Source: Streptomyces vietnamensis (GTDB taxonomy: Bacteria; Actinomycetota; Actinomycetes; Streptomycetales; Streptomycetaceae). Taken from it: a stretch of 64,000 nucleotides of DNA. Both the position numbers and the translations under genes were made by a program. Each line of letters opens with the position of its first letter. The stretch's first letter is position 1. This document shows positions 1-7,507 of the stretch, one piece after another. The notes under the pieces were generated by a model that worked only from the letters and a program-made list of their open reading frames with translations, ran no database searches and was not told the DNA's origin. The DNA lies in assembly GCF_000830005.1 (NCBI RefSeq), contig NZ_CP010407.1:6646001-6710000 (forward strand), given 5' to 3'.

Positions 1-257
1 TGACCGTCACCGCCGCGCGCGACCTGGCGCAGTTCGGCATCCGGGTCGTCACCATCGCCCCCGGCATCGTCGACACCCCGATGATGGCCGGGTTCGGTGA
101 GGACGTCCGGGCCGGTCTCGCCGCGAGCGTCACCTTCCCGCAGCGCCTCGCGCGCCCGGAGGAGTACGCCCGGCTCGTGACGATGATCGCCGAGCACGAC
201 TACCTCAACGGCGAGACGATCCGCATGGACGGCGCCCTGCGGATGGCGGCTCGCTGA
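1..257 (+). CDS. Short-chain dehydrogenase, HSD17B10-like (3' end only)
   Basis: This is the C-terminal ~84 residues of a classical SDR whose start lies outside the window. Visible motifs are the post-catalytic segment [17 protein letters not shown], a [14 protein letters not shown] stretch and the terminal [13 protein letters not shown]. These are characteristic of type II 3-hydroxyacyl-CoA dehydrogenases, which use NAD to oxidise 3-hydroxyacyl-CoA in beta-oxidation. The Rossmann motif and the Tyr-Lys catalytic pair are upstream and cannot be checked. An acyl-CoA dehydrogenase/ETF operon lies 1.4 kb further on, which fits a fatty-acid or branched-chain catabolic neighbourhood. Confidence 0.85.
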   Translation, partial: TVTAARDLAQFGIRVVTIAPGIVDTPMMAGFGEDVRAGLAASVTFPQRLARPEEYARLVTMIAEHDYLNGETIRMDGALRMAAR

Positions 258-279
258 ACCTCCGTACCCCCGTGAGAGC

Positions 280-309
280 ACTCGGTGCCGGAATCTTCCG
301 GCACCGAGT
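280..309 (+). terminator. Hairpin terminator after the SDR
   Basis: A perfect 13-bp stem (ACTCGGTGCCGGA and its complement) closes a 4-nt loop, 22 nt after the SDR stop codon. There is no T-tract, as is usual in Streptomyces. It insulates the TetR gene that follows. Confidence 0.75.
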
Positions 310-345
310 TCCACGCGGGGCTCGTACGGGTGTTAGGTTCGGGCC

Positions 346-1053
346 ATGGGAACAGCGTCGACGAACTCCACGAAGCCCGCGATGCGGGACTCCCTCATCG
401 CCGCGGCCTTCCAGCTCTTCCTGGAGCGGGGCTACGAGCAGACCACCGTCGACGACATCGTCACGCTCGCGGGCGTCGGCCGGCGGTCCTTCTTCCGGTA
501 CTTCCCGTCGAAGGAGGACGTGGTCTTCCCCGACCACGAGCAGTGCCTCGCCGACATGACCCGCTTCCTCGCCGCGAGCGCCGACTCCGACGACCCGGTC
601 GTCCGGGTCTGCGACGCGGCCCGCCTCGTCATGCGGATGTACGCCGAGAACCCCACCTTCTCCGTGCAGCGCTACCGGCTCACCCGCGAGGTGACCGGGC
701 TGCGCACGTACGAGCTGTCGGTGGTCTGGCGGTACGAGAAGACCCTCGGCGACTATCTGCGCACCCGCTGGGCCGACCGCAGGGACGGCACCCTGCGCGC
801 CAACGTCGTCGCGGCGGCCGTGGTCGCCGCCCACAACCACGCCCTGCGGCACTGGCTGCGCTCGGGCGGCGAGGGCGACCCGCTGGCCGAGGTCGACGGG
901 GCCCTGGAGTTCGTGCGCACCACCTGGGGCGGCGGGCAGGCCGCGGAGGCGCCGGCCGAGGAGAACGAGGACGTCGTCGTGGTGATCACCAAGCGGTCCA
1001 CCCCCATGTGGCGCGTGGTGCGCGAGGTGGAGTCGAGCCTCGGCGAGGGCTGA
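346..1053 (+). CDS. TetR family transcriptional regulator
   Basis: A 235-residue protein. The N-terminal helix-turn-helix lies at about residues 10-55 (LFLERGYEQTTVDDIV, then GVGRRSFFRYFPSKEDVVF). A divergent ligand-binding domain follows, with an acidic tail (EENEDVVVVITK). The ATG lacks a clear Shine-Dalgarno sequence. TAGGTT lies exactly 6 nt upstream (334-339), so the transcript may be leaderless. It stands between a beta-oxidation SDR and the ETF/acyl-CoA dehydrogenase operon. This makes it a candidate for the factor that binds the TGGCACTnAGTGCCA palindromes at 1119 and 4611, but that is inference. The inducer is unknown. Confidence 0.88.
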   Translation: MGTASTNSTKPAMRDSLIAAAFQLFLERGYEQTTVDDIVTLAGVGRRSFFRYFPSKEDVVFPDHEQCLADMTRFLAASADSDDPVVRVCDAARLVMRMYAENPTFSVQRYRLTREVTGLRTYELSVVWRYEKTLGDYLRTRWADRRDGTLRANVVAAAVVAAHNHALRHWLRSGGEGDPLAEVDGALEFVRTTWGGGQAAEAPAEENEDVVVVITKRSTPMWRVVREVESSLGEG

Positions 1054-1118
1054 GGGGATCACCGAAAGGTCACAGGGTTCTCAGTATCTCGAATTGGGGG
1101 AACTGAGGTCTTTATTTG

Positions 1119-1135
1119 ATGGCACTCAGTGCCAT
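1119..1135. promoter_or_regulatory. 17-bp palindromic operator
   Basis: ATGGCACTCAGTGCCAT is a perfect inverted repeat (8-bp arms around one base), 50 bp upstream of the GTG of the zinc-ribbon gene. Closely similar sites occur in the acyl-CoA dehydrogenase promoter (4611-4648). TetR-type dimers bind sites of this size and symmetry. Which regulator uses it cannot be told from the sequence. Confidence 0.7.
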
Positions 1136-1184
1136 ATCTTTGCTCCATGCACGGTCGAGCCGCCGAGTGCAAGGAGAAGGCATC

Positions 1185-1568
1185 GTGTTCCACACGGGAC
1201 TGAGGAGCGGGACCGCCGTCCAGGCCGAGGATTCGGCCCCCGACTCCGAGCTGTACTTCCAGCGCTGCCGCTGGTGCCACACCACCACGTTCCAGCGCCT
1301 GCTCTGTCCGACCTGCGGGTCGACCGACCTGGCGCCCGAACTCAGCGACGGCGAGGGCGTGATATCCGTACGTCGCGGGGTCGCCGCCGCCGATGCCGAC
1401 CTCTGGCCGGTCCACATGACGGAGGGCTTCGTGGTCCGCTGCCGCGTCGACGGACCGCCGCACGCGGTGCGTCCCGGGGTCCGGGTCAAGGTCTCCGGGA
1501 CCGCGGTCTCCGGGCGCAGGCCGGTCGTCCGGCTCTGCGAGGAGGTCCCGCTCGACGGCTGGTACTGA
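1185..1568 (+). CDS. Zn-ribbon/OB-fold (DUF35-type) acyl-CoA-associated protein
   Basis: A 127-residue protein. An N-terminal zinc ribbon holds two Cys pairs (C28-x2-C31 and C41-x2-C44, the second as CPTCGS), followed by a short OB-fold. DUF35 proteins usually partner thiolases or other acyl-CoA enzymes and may help channel acyl-CoA; no thiolase is next to it here. The GTG at 1185 is chosen because AAGGAGAAGG sits 5 nt upstream. An upstream in-frame start at 1116 would overlap the operator. It is convergent with etfA across a strong hairpin. Confidence 0.75.
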   Translation: MFHTGLRSGTAVQAEDSAPDSELYFQRCRWCHTTTFQRLLCPTCGSTDLAPELSDGEGVISVRRGVAAADADLWPVHMTEGFVVRCRVDGPPHAVRPGVRVKVSGTAVSGRRPVVRLCEEVPLDGWY

Positions 1569-1580
1569 GCGCGAGCACGA

Positions 1581-1619
1581 GAAGGGGGCGGGTGGCACAG
1601 AGTGCCACCCGCCCCCTTC
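1581..1619. terminator. Bidirectional terminator
   Basis: An 18-bp perfect stem with a 3-nt loop (AGA) sits between the convergent zinc-ribbon gene and etfA. The apex, TGGCACAGAGTGCCA, differs at only two bases from the operator palindrome at 1120-1134. Confidence 0.9.
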
Positions 1620-1631
1620 TGTCGTGTGAGG

Positions 1632-2588
1632 TCAGCGCGCGCCGATCTCGTCCGTCAGCTGCGGCAGCACCTCGAAGAGGTCGCCGACGACGCCGTAGTC
1701 GACGAGGTCGAAGATCGGGGCCTCGGGGTCCTTGTTGACCGCGACGATCGTCTTCGAGGTCTGCATGCCGGCCCGGTGCTGGATCGCGCCGGAGATGCCC
1801 GCCGCCACGTACAGCTGCGGCGAGACCTGCTTGCCGGTCTGGCCGACCTGGTTGGAGTGCGGGTACCAGCCGGCGTCCACGGCGGCGCGGGAGGCGCCGA
1901 CGGCCGCGCCGAGCGAGTCGGCCAGCTTCTCGACGACCGCGAAGCCCTCGGCCGCGCCGACACCACGGCCGCCGGAGACCACGATCGCGGACTCGGTCAG
2001 CTCGGGGCGGCCGGTGGAGACGCGCGGGGTGCGCGAGACGACCTTGGCGGCGTTGCCGGTGAAGGCGACCGTGACGTTCTCGACCGCGCCGGCGGCCGGG
2101 GCGGCCTCCGGGGCGGCGGAGTTCGGCTTGACGGTGATGACCGGGACGCCGTGCGAGACCGTCGACTTCACCTGGTACGAGGCGGCGAAGACGGACTGGG
2201 TGGCGACCGGGCCGTTCTCGCCGGCCTCCAGCTCCACCGCGTCGGTGATCAGACCGGAGCCGAGGCGGAGCGCGACGCGGGCCGCGATCTCCTTGCCCTC
2301 GCCGGAGGAGGTCACCAGGACGGCGGCCACCCCCTTGTCCTTCGCGATCTGGGTGAGCGCGTCGACCTTCGGGACGACGAGCTGCTCGGCGAACTCGGCG
2401 CCGTCCGCGACGTACACGGTGGCCGCGCCGTACTCGCCGGCCGTGGCGGCGATCGAGGCGGCGGCTTCGCCGGCGCCGAGGACGACCGCCGTGGGCTCGC
2501 CGATGCGGCGGGCCAGGGTCAGCAGTTCGAGGGCCGGCTTGCGGACCGCACCGTCGGCGTGGTCCACGAGAACCAGGATCTCAGCCAT
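1632..2588 (-). CDS. etfA: Electron transfer flavoprotein alpha subunit
   Basis: A 318-residue protein, normal length for EtfA/FixB. The N-terminal domain starts MAEILVLVDHADG. The C-terminal FAD-binding domain shows VVSGGRGVG, GWYPHSNQVGQTGKQVSP and LYVAAGISGAIQHRAGM, the classic ETF-alpha signature. With EtfB it carries electrons from acyl-CoA dehydrogenases to ETF:quinone oxidoreductase. It is the last gene of the operon acyl-CoA dehydrogenase-etfB-etfA, 33 nt after etfB. Confidence 0.97.
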   Translation of the reverse strand: MAEILVLVDHADGAVRKPALELLTLARRIGEPTAVVLGAGEAAASIAATAGEYGAATVYVADGAEFAEQLVVPKVDALTQIAKDKGVAAVLVTSSGEGKEIAARVALRLGSGLITDAVELEAGENGPVATQSVFAASYQVKSTVSHGVPVITVKPNSAAPEAAPAAGAVENVTVAFTGNAAKVVSRTPRVSTGRPELTESAIVVSGGRGVGAAEGFAVVEKLADSLGAAVGASRAAVDAGWYPHSNQVGQTGKQVSPQLYVAAGISGAIQHRAGMQTSKTIVAVNKDPEAPIFDLVDYGVVGDLFEVLPQLTDEIGAR

Positions 2589-2621
2589 GATTCCTTGCTC
2601 CTGAGGTGGGGTGACGGTGGG

Positions 2622-3407
2622 TCAGATGAACTTCTGGGTGGCGAGGAACGCGGCGAGCTGCTTGCCGCCGTCGCCCTCGTCCGTGACGATCGTGCCCTGC
2701 GTACGGGCCGGGCGGGCGGCCGCCGAGTCGACCAGGGTCCAGGAGCCGGCGAGGCCGACCTCGTCGGCGTCGATGTCCAGGTCGTCCAGGTCCAGCTCCT
2801 GGACCGGCTTCTTCTTGGCGGCCATGATCCCCTTGAAGGAGGGGTAACGGGCCTCGCCGGACTGGTCGGTGACCGAGACGACGGCCGGCAGCGGGGCCTC
2901 CAGGTGCTCGGTCGCGGCGTCGCCGTCGCGGCGGCCCTTCACGAGACCGTCCTCGACGGAGAGCTCCGACAGCAGGGTGACCTGCGGGAGGCTCAGGCGC
3001 TCGGCGAGCAGCGCGGGCAGGACGCCCATCGTGCCGTCGGTCGAGGCCATGCCGCAGACGACCAGGTCGAAGCCGGTCTTCTCCAGGGCCTTGGCCAGGA
3101 TCGCGGAGGTGGCGATGACGTCGGAGCCGTGGATGTCCTCGTCGTTGACGTGGACGGCCTTGTCGGCGCCCATCGACAGCGCCTTGCGCAGCGCGTCCTT
3201 GGCGTCGTCCGGGCCGACGGTCACGACGGTGACCTCGGCGTCGTCGGACTCCTCCGAGATGCGCAGGGCCTGCTCCACCGCGTACTCGTCGAGCTCCGAG
3301 AGCAGCCCGTCGACGGCCTCGCGGTCGGTCGTCAGGTCGTCGGCGAAACCGCGGTCGCCGGTCGCGTCGGGGACGTACTTCACACAGACAGCGATCTTCA
3401 GGGTCAC
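2622..3407 (-). CDS. etfB: Electron transfer flavoprotein beta subunit
   Basis: A 261-residue protein typical of EtfB/FixA. It opens with KIAVCVKYVPDATG and contains DEYAVEQALRI, VTVVTVGP, ALSMGADKAVHV and the AMP/FAD-contacting VVCGMASTDGTMGVLP. It forms the soluble heterodimer with EtfA that accepts electrons from the upstream acyl-CoA dehydrogenase. It starts 28 nt after that gene and lies 33 nt before etfA, so the three are almost certainly one transcript. Confidence 0.97.
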   Translation of the reverse strand: MTLKIAVCVKYVPDATGDRGFADDLTTDREAVDGLLSELDEYAVEQALRISEESDDAEVTVVTVGPDDAKDALRKALSMGADKAVHVNDEDIHGSDVIATSAILAKALEKTGFDLVVCGMASTDGTMGVLPALLAERLSLPQVTLLSELSVEDGLVKGRRDGDAATEHLEAPLPAVVSVTDQSGEARYPSFKGIMAAKKKPVQELDLDDLDIDADEVGLAGSWTLVDSAAARPARTQGTIVTDEGDGGKQLAAFLATQKFI

Positions 3408-3435
3408 GGCCTGTCTCCTTTCGAGAGGCTGGTGG

Positions 3436-4587
3436 TTACGGGAGGTTGCGGGCCATGACGATGCGCTGGACCTGGTTGGTGCCCTCGTAGATCTGGGTGA
3501 TCTTGGCGTCGCGCATCATGCGCTCGAGCGGGTAGTCACGGGTGTAGCCGTAGCCGCCCAGCAGCTGCACGGCGTCGGTGGTGACCTCCATCGCCACGTC
3601 GGAGGCGAAGCACTTGGCCGCCGCACCGAAGAAGGTCAGATCGCCGTCGACCCGCTCGGACTTCGCCGCGGCCGCGTAGGTGAGCTGGCGGGCGGCCTCC
3701 AGCTTCATGGCCATGTCGGCGAGCATGAACTGCACGCCCTGGAAGTCGGCGATCGGCTTGCCGAACTGCTTGCGCTCCTTCACGTAGCCCTTGGCGTAGT
3801 CCAGGGCGCCCTGGGCCACGCCCAGGGCCTGGGCGGCGATGGTGATGCGGGTGTGGTCGAGGGTCTTCATGGCGGTGGCGAAGCCGGTGCCCTCTGCGCC
3901 GATCATGCGGTCGGCGGGGATGCGGACGTTGTCGAGGTAGACCTCGCGGGTCGGGGAGCCCTTGATGCCCAGCTTCTTCTCCGGGGCGCCGAACGACACG
4001 CCCGCATCGGACTTCTCCACCACGAAGGCGCTGATGCCCTTGGAGCGCTTGTCGGGGTCGGTGACGGCCATCACCGTGTAGTACTCCGAGACGCCGGCGT
4101 TGGTGATCCAGCGCTTGACGCCGTTGAGGACCCAGGAGTCGCCGTCGCGGACCGCGCGGGTCTTCATGCCGGCCGCGTCCGAGCCCGCGTCGGGCTCGGA
4201 GAGGCAGTAGGAGAACATCGCGTCGCCCTTGGCCAGCGGGCCGAGGTACTTCTTCTTCAGTTCCTCGGAGCCGGACAGGATCACCGGGAGGGAGCCGAGC
4301 TTGTTGACGGCCGGGATCAGCGAGGAGCTGACGCAGACGCGGGCGACCTCCTCGATGACGATGACGGTGGCCAGGGCGTCGGCGCCGGCGCCGCCGTAGC
4401 TCTCGGGGACGTGCACGGCGTGCAGGTCGTTGGCGACCAGCGCGTCCAGGGCCTCCTGGGGGAACCTGGCCTCCTCGTCCACCGCCGTCGCGAACGGGGC
4501 GATCTTCGCCTCCGCGAGGGCACGCACCGACTCCCGGAGCATGTCGTGCTCCTCCGAGGGCCGATACAGGTCGAAGTCCTTACCCAT
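3436..4587 (-). CDS. Acyl-CoA dehydrogenase
   Basis: A 383-residue flavoenzyme catalysing alpha,beta-dehydrogenation of acyl-CoA. Family motifs are present in order: YCLSEPDAGSDAAG (substrate/FAD loop), KRWITNAGVSEYYTV, ERKQFGKPIADFQGVQFMLADMAM, LLGGYGYTRDYPLERMMRDAKI, and IYEGTNQVQR, which holds the likely catalytic glutamate. It heads the operon with etfB and etfA, its electron acceptors. Chain-length or branched-chain preference cannot be read from motifs. The promoter carries two palindromic half-site clusters (4611-4648). Confidence 0.95.
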   Translation of the reverse strand: MGKDFDLYRPSEEHDMLRESVRALAEAKIAPFATAVDEEARFPQEALDALVANDLHAVHVPESYGGAGADALATVIVIEEVARVCVSSSLIPAVNKLGSLPVILSGSEELKKKYLGPLAKGDAMFSYCLSEPDAGSDAAGMKTRAVRDGDSWVLNGVKRWITNAGVSEYYTVMAVTDPDKRSKGISAFVVEKSDAGVSFGAPEKKLGIKGSPTREVYLDNVRIPADRMIGAEGTGFATAMKTLDHTRITIAAQALGVAQGALDYAKGYVKERKQFGKPIADFQGVQFMLADMAMKLEAARQLTYAAAAKSERVDGDLTFFGAAAKCFASDVAMEVTTDAVQLLGGYGYTRDYPLERMMRDAKITQIYEGTNQVQRIVMARNLP

Positions 4588-4610
4588 GATGGAGCTCCCC
4601 TAGACGCTTG

Positions 4611-4648
4611 TGGCACTGAGTACCCTCAGCAAAACACACTCAGTGCCA
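4611..4648. promoter_or_regulatory. Paired operator sites in the acyl-CoA dehydrogenase promoter
   Basis: Site A (4611-4625) is TGGCACTGAGTACCC, a near-perfect copy of the 1119 palindrome. Site B (4634-4648) ends CACTCAGTGCCA, with a degraded left half. They sit 24-61 bp upstream of the start codon of the acyl-CoA dehydrogenase-ETF operon, a repressor-type position. Confidence 0.7.
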
Positions 4649-4656
4649 TGACGCCA

Positions 4657-4690
4657 GAGCGCCCCGACGCTGTTCTGCGTCGGGGCGCTC
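4657..4690 (-). terminator. Terminator of the GBL receptor gene
   Basis: A 14-bp perfect stem (GAGCGCCCCGACGC and its complement) with loop TGTTCT lies 24 nt past the stop codon of the TetR/ScbR-like gene. It separates that gene from the acyl-CoA dehydrogenase promoter downstream. Confidence 0.85.
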
Positions 4691-4713
4691 CGAGTACCGT
4701 GCGGTCGGTTTTC

Positions 4714-5394
4714 TTAATGGGGAGTTTCCGCGGAGTTCATCTCGTCCCTGCGGCGCCGGTTCGCCTCGTATTCCGCGCCGAGCTCCTTCGCGTAATCCTC
4801 GGTCAGGTGGAGTCCGGTCAGCAGGGCCGGCGCACAGATGCTCGGCATGAAGTGCTGGAGAAGGACCGCGACGCGATGGATCAGATCGTTGCGGTCGCAC
4901 AGGATCTGGGACATCGCCTGGACTCCGGAGAAGGCGCCCGAGAAGAGCGAGGCCGTGTCCGTCACATTGACGTGGACGAGCAGCTCGCCCTGCGCCTTCG
5001 CGACCATCAGGATCTCCGAGACCTGGTCGATCCAGGCCTGGAACGGGGCGACCCGGTCGACGCCGGTGGCACCGCTGTCCAGGGCCAGGGCGACGCTCGC
5101 CCGCACGAGGGCGTCGCGCTGCAGCCGGTGGGCGAGCAGGAAGGCCTGGTCCGCGAGCTCCTGGAGCTTGATCGCCTGCGGTGTCAGCGGCACGTCGAGC
5201 ATCTGCGCGTCGAGCACGCCGAGGGCGAGGTCTTCCTTGGAAGCAAAGTGGAAGTACAGAGCCCCCTTGGTCACCCCGGCGCGCACCAGGATCTCTCCGA
5301 TGGTCGTGCGCTCGTAGCCCCGCTCGGCGAAGACGGCCGCGGCCGATTGCAGGATCGCCTGCCGGGTCTTGATTGCACGCGCTTGCTGCGCCAA
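4714..5394 (-). CDS. Gamma-butyrolactone receptor, ScbR/ArpA type (TetR family)
   Basis: A 226-residue TetR-family repressor. The N-terminus MAQQARAIKTRQAILQSAA, the HTH ending TKGALYFHFASKEDLA and a Trp in the ligand domain (PFQAWIDQ) are hallmarks of GBL receptors. These release DNA when they bind the autoregulator and so switch on antibiotic production and differentiation. The start is a TTG, supported by GGGAGG 4-5 nt upstream; no ATG/GTG fits. The gene is divergent from an afsA-type synthase with an ARE-like operator between them (5447-5473), the classic scbR-scbA arrangement. Autoregulation is therefore likely. Confidence 0.9.
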   Translation of the reverse strand: MAQQARAIKTRQAILQSAAAVFAERGYERTTIGEILVRAGVTKGALYFHFASKEDLALGVLDAQMLDVPLTPQAIKLQELADQAFLLAHRLQRDALVRASVALALDSGATGVDRVAPFQAWIDQVSEILMVAKAQGELLVHVNVTDTASLFSGAFSGVQAMSQILCDRNDLIHRVAVLLQHFMPSICAPALLTGLHLTEDYAKELGAEYEANRRRRDEMNSAETPH

Positions 5395-5446
5395 GGCGCC
5401 TCCCGCTGTGTCGCTGTCTGTGCCCGTCGTGTGACGTGAAGCATTG

Positions 5447-5473
5447 AAAAGAAAACCGCGCTGTACGTATTCT
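5447..5473. promoter_or_regulatory. ARE-like GBL receptor operator
   Basis: Read on the minus strand, this interval contains ATACGTACAGCG followed by CGGTTTTCTTT. It fits the autoregulatory-element pattern ANACnnACnnn(n)CGGTnTnTTT recalled for ArpA/ScbR-type receptors. It sits between the divergent receptor and synthase genes, where it could control both. Confidence 0.75.
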
Positions 5474-5522
5474 AAGTCGGGCGGACACGCCGCCCAGGGG
5501 CGCGGGGATGCTAGGGGGATCC

Positions 5523-6473
5523 ATGGATCAGAACCTTCGAGGAGCGACGGCGTGCGTCCCCGGGGAGTTCGTGCACCGAGCGGATCCCGCGGACATCATC
5601 CCCACGGGCTGGACCCAGCTGACGGAGAACCGGTTCTCCGTCTCCGCGCACTGGCCTGCCGCACATCCCTTCTTCTCTCCGGTGGCAGGGGACCGCCACG
5701 ACCCCGTACTGGTGGCCGAGACGATACGCCAGACCACCATGCTCGTCGCTCACGCCGAATTCGGGGTACCCGTCGAGGATCAGTTCGTCATGTGGGGCCT
5801 CCACTACACGGCCGACGCCGAGGCGCTCGCCGTCAGCGGCCTCTCCTCCGACGTCACCGTCGACGTCATCTGCTCCGATCTCGACAGCCGCCGCGGCAGC
5901 CTGCGGAACCTGCGCACGACCATGGTGCTCACCCGCGACGGCCGGCACCTCGCCACCGGCGGCACCCTGGCCCGCTGCACCTCCGCCCTCGCCTACCGCA
6001 GGATCCGGGGCGAGCGGATGGCCGCACTCGACCGGCCCGTCCCGCTGATACCGGGCGTGGCACCGGAACTCGTCGGCCGCGAGCACAGCAAGGACGTCGT
6101 CCTCGCCCCGGGGACCCGTCCCGGCCAGTGGCGGCTGCGCGTCAACACCGCCCACCCCACCCTCTTCCGGCGCCCGAACGACCACGTGCCCGGCATGGTG
6201 CTCCTCGAAGCCGCCCGGCAGGCGGTGACGGCGGCCCTCGGAGGCAGGGCCTACCTGCCCACCGACATGGCCATCTCCTTCTCGCGGTACGTCGAACTCG
6301 ACAGCCCCTGCTGGATCGAGACCGAGATCCTGCCCGGCCACGACCCCGAGGCGACCACCGTCCGGGTCACCGGCCTGCAGGACGGCGAGCCCGTCTTCCT
6401 CAGCACGCTCACCTCCCCGTCCCGGGCCCTGGCGGTGGCCGGAGCCGGCCTCGGCACCCGCCTGACGGGCTGA
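5523..6473 (+). CDS. AfsA/ScbA-type gamma-butyrolactone biosynthesis protein
   Basis: A protein of about 316 residues with two tandem A-factor hotdog domains. The first covers HRADPADIIPTGW, then HPFFSPVAGDRHDPVLVAETIRQ. The second covers HPTLFRRPNDHVPGMVLLEAARQA. The paired HPFF...GDxHDP and HPtLF...dHVPGM blocks are the AfsA signature. The enzyme condenses a beta-keto acyl donor with dihydroxyacetone phosphate, the first committed step of GBL synthesis. The ATG at 5523 follows AGGGGG by 4 nt; an in-frame ATG at 5508 is also possible. It is followed by two reductase genes in the same direction, and both later steps of the pathway need reductases. Confidence 0.92.
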   Translation: MDQNLRGATACVPGEFVHRADPADIIPTGWTQLTENRFSVSAHWPAAHPFFSPVAGDRHDPVLVAETIRQTTMLVAHAEFGVPVEDQFVMWGLHYTADAEALAVSGLSSDVTVDVICSDLDSRRGSLRNLRTTMVLTRDGRHLATGGTLARCTSALAYRRIRGERMAALDRPVPLIPGVAPELVGREHSKDVVLAPGTRPGQWRLRVNTAHPTLFRRPNDHVPGMVLLEAARQAVTAALGGRAYLPTDMAISFSRYVELDSPCWIETEILPGHDPEATTVRVTGLQDGEPVFLSTLTSPSRALAVAGAGLGTRLTG

Positions 6474-6492
6474 ACCGGACCGGAACGGAACC

Positions 6493-7431
6493 ATGGGCCC
6501 ACGCATCCTCATCACCGGCGCGACCGGATTCATCGGCGGCCGGGTGGCGGCGACCGCCGCGGCCGCGCCGGAGCCGGCGCACGTACGGCTCCTCGCCCGC
6601 CGCCCGCTCGCCCCGCCGGCGGGCCCGGGCGTCGAGGTCGCCCCGGGCGACCTCCGCGACCCCGACTCGCTGCGCCGCGCCTGCGAGGGCATGGACGTAC
6701 TCGTCCACTGCGCCTCGGCGATCGGCGCGGACGAGGACGTGGCGCACGCGGTCAACGACGAGGGCGCCCGGGCCCTCGTCGACGCGGCCGTACGCGCCGG
6801 AGTGACCCGGATCGTCTCCCTGAGCACCGCCTCCGTCCACGGCCGCGGCCCCTTCCGGGCGGCGGCCCCCGGCACCCTGCCGCTCGCCCCGGGCTCGGTG
6901 ACCAGCCGCACCCGGGCGGCGGGGGAGCGGTACGTCCTCGACGCGGGCGGGACCGTCCTGCGGCCCCACCTCGTGTACGGCACGGGCGACCGGCAGTTGA
7001 TACCGGGCTTCGTCCGGCTGCTCGCGGCCCTGCCGGGACCGCTCGACGGGGGCTCCTCGCTGCATTCGCTGATCGACGTGGACAGCCTGGCGCGGGCCCT
7101 GCTCGGCGCGGCGCTCTCCCCGAAGACGCAGGCGGGCCCCTGCTACGTCAACCACCCGGAGCCGGTGCCGGTGGCGGAGCTGCTCGCGGCCGGCGAGGCG
7201 CTCCTCGCCGACCGGTCCGGGGTCCGGGGACCCGCGGTGGACATCGCCGAGGCCCGCGCACTGCTCGCGGACGTCCCGTTCGCCCAGCACCACCTGGCGA
7301 TGCTCGCCAGCGACCACTGGTTCGAGGACGACCGCCCGTGGCGGGAGTGGGGCTGCGACCCGGGGCGGGGTTTCGCCGCGACGATCGCGGACCACATGCC
7401 CTGGTACCGGGGCCTCCTCGACCACTCCTGA
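6493..7431 (+). CDS. NAD(P)-dependent epimerase/reductase-like protein in GBL operon
   Basis: A 312-residue extended-SDR fold protein. The dinucleotide motif GATGFIGG is at residues 9-16, with DLRDPDSLRRAC and VLVHCASAIG following. The usual YxxxK catalytic pair is absent: the aligned stretch reads GSVTSRTRAAGER, so Tyr and Lys appear as Thr and Arg. It starts 19 nt after the afsA-type gene and is probably co-transcribed. By analogy with BprA/ScbC it could reduce the butenolide intermediate, but that is inference; a structural or sensing role is possible given the missing residues. Confidence 0.75.
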   Translation: MGPRILITGATGFIGGRVAATAAAAPEPAHVRLLARRPLAPPAGPGVEVAPGDLRDPDSLRRACEGMDVLVHCASAIGADEDVAHAVNDEGARALVDAAVRAGVTRIVSLSTASVHGRGPFRAAAPGTLPLAPGSVTSRTRAAGERYVLDAGGTVLRPHLVYGTGDRQLIPGFVRLLAALPGPLDGGSSLHSLIDVDSLARALLGAALSPKTQAGPCYVNHPEPVPVAELLAAGEALLADRSGVRGPAVDIAEARALLADVPFAQHHLAMLASDHWFEDDRPWREWGCDPGRGFAATIADHMPWYRGLLDHS

Positions 7432-7507
7432 CGAAGAACCGTCCCCGAGAACGGTCTCGGTACAGCGAGGACCGTCCCCGTACAGACAGAAAGAAGGCAC
7501 GGCCGAC

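Noticed and set aside
205..1062. Long minus-strand frame opposite the TetR gene
   Set aside because: It mirrors the GC-rich third positions of the plus-strand TetR gene and has a His/Gly/Arg composition typical of shadow frames.
1602..3458. 618-codon plus-strand frame across etfA and etfB
   Set aside because: It lies antisense to two certain ETF genes and is dominated by Asp/Gly/Arg/Leu, the signature of an antisense shadow.
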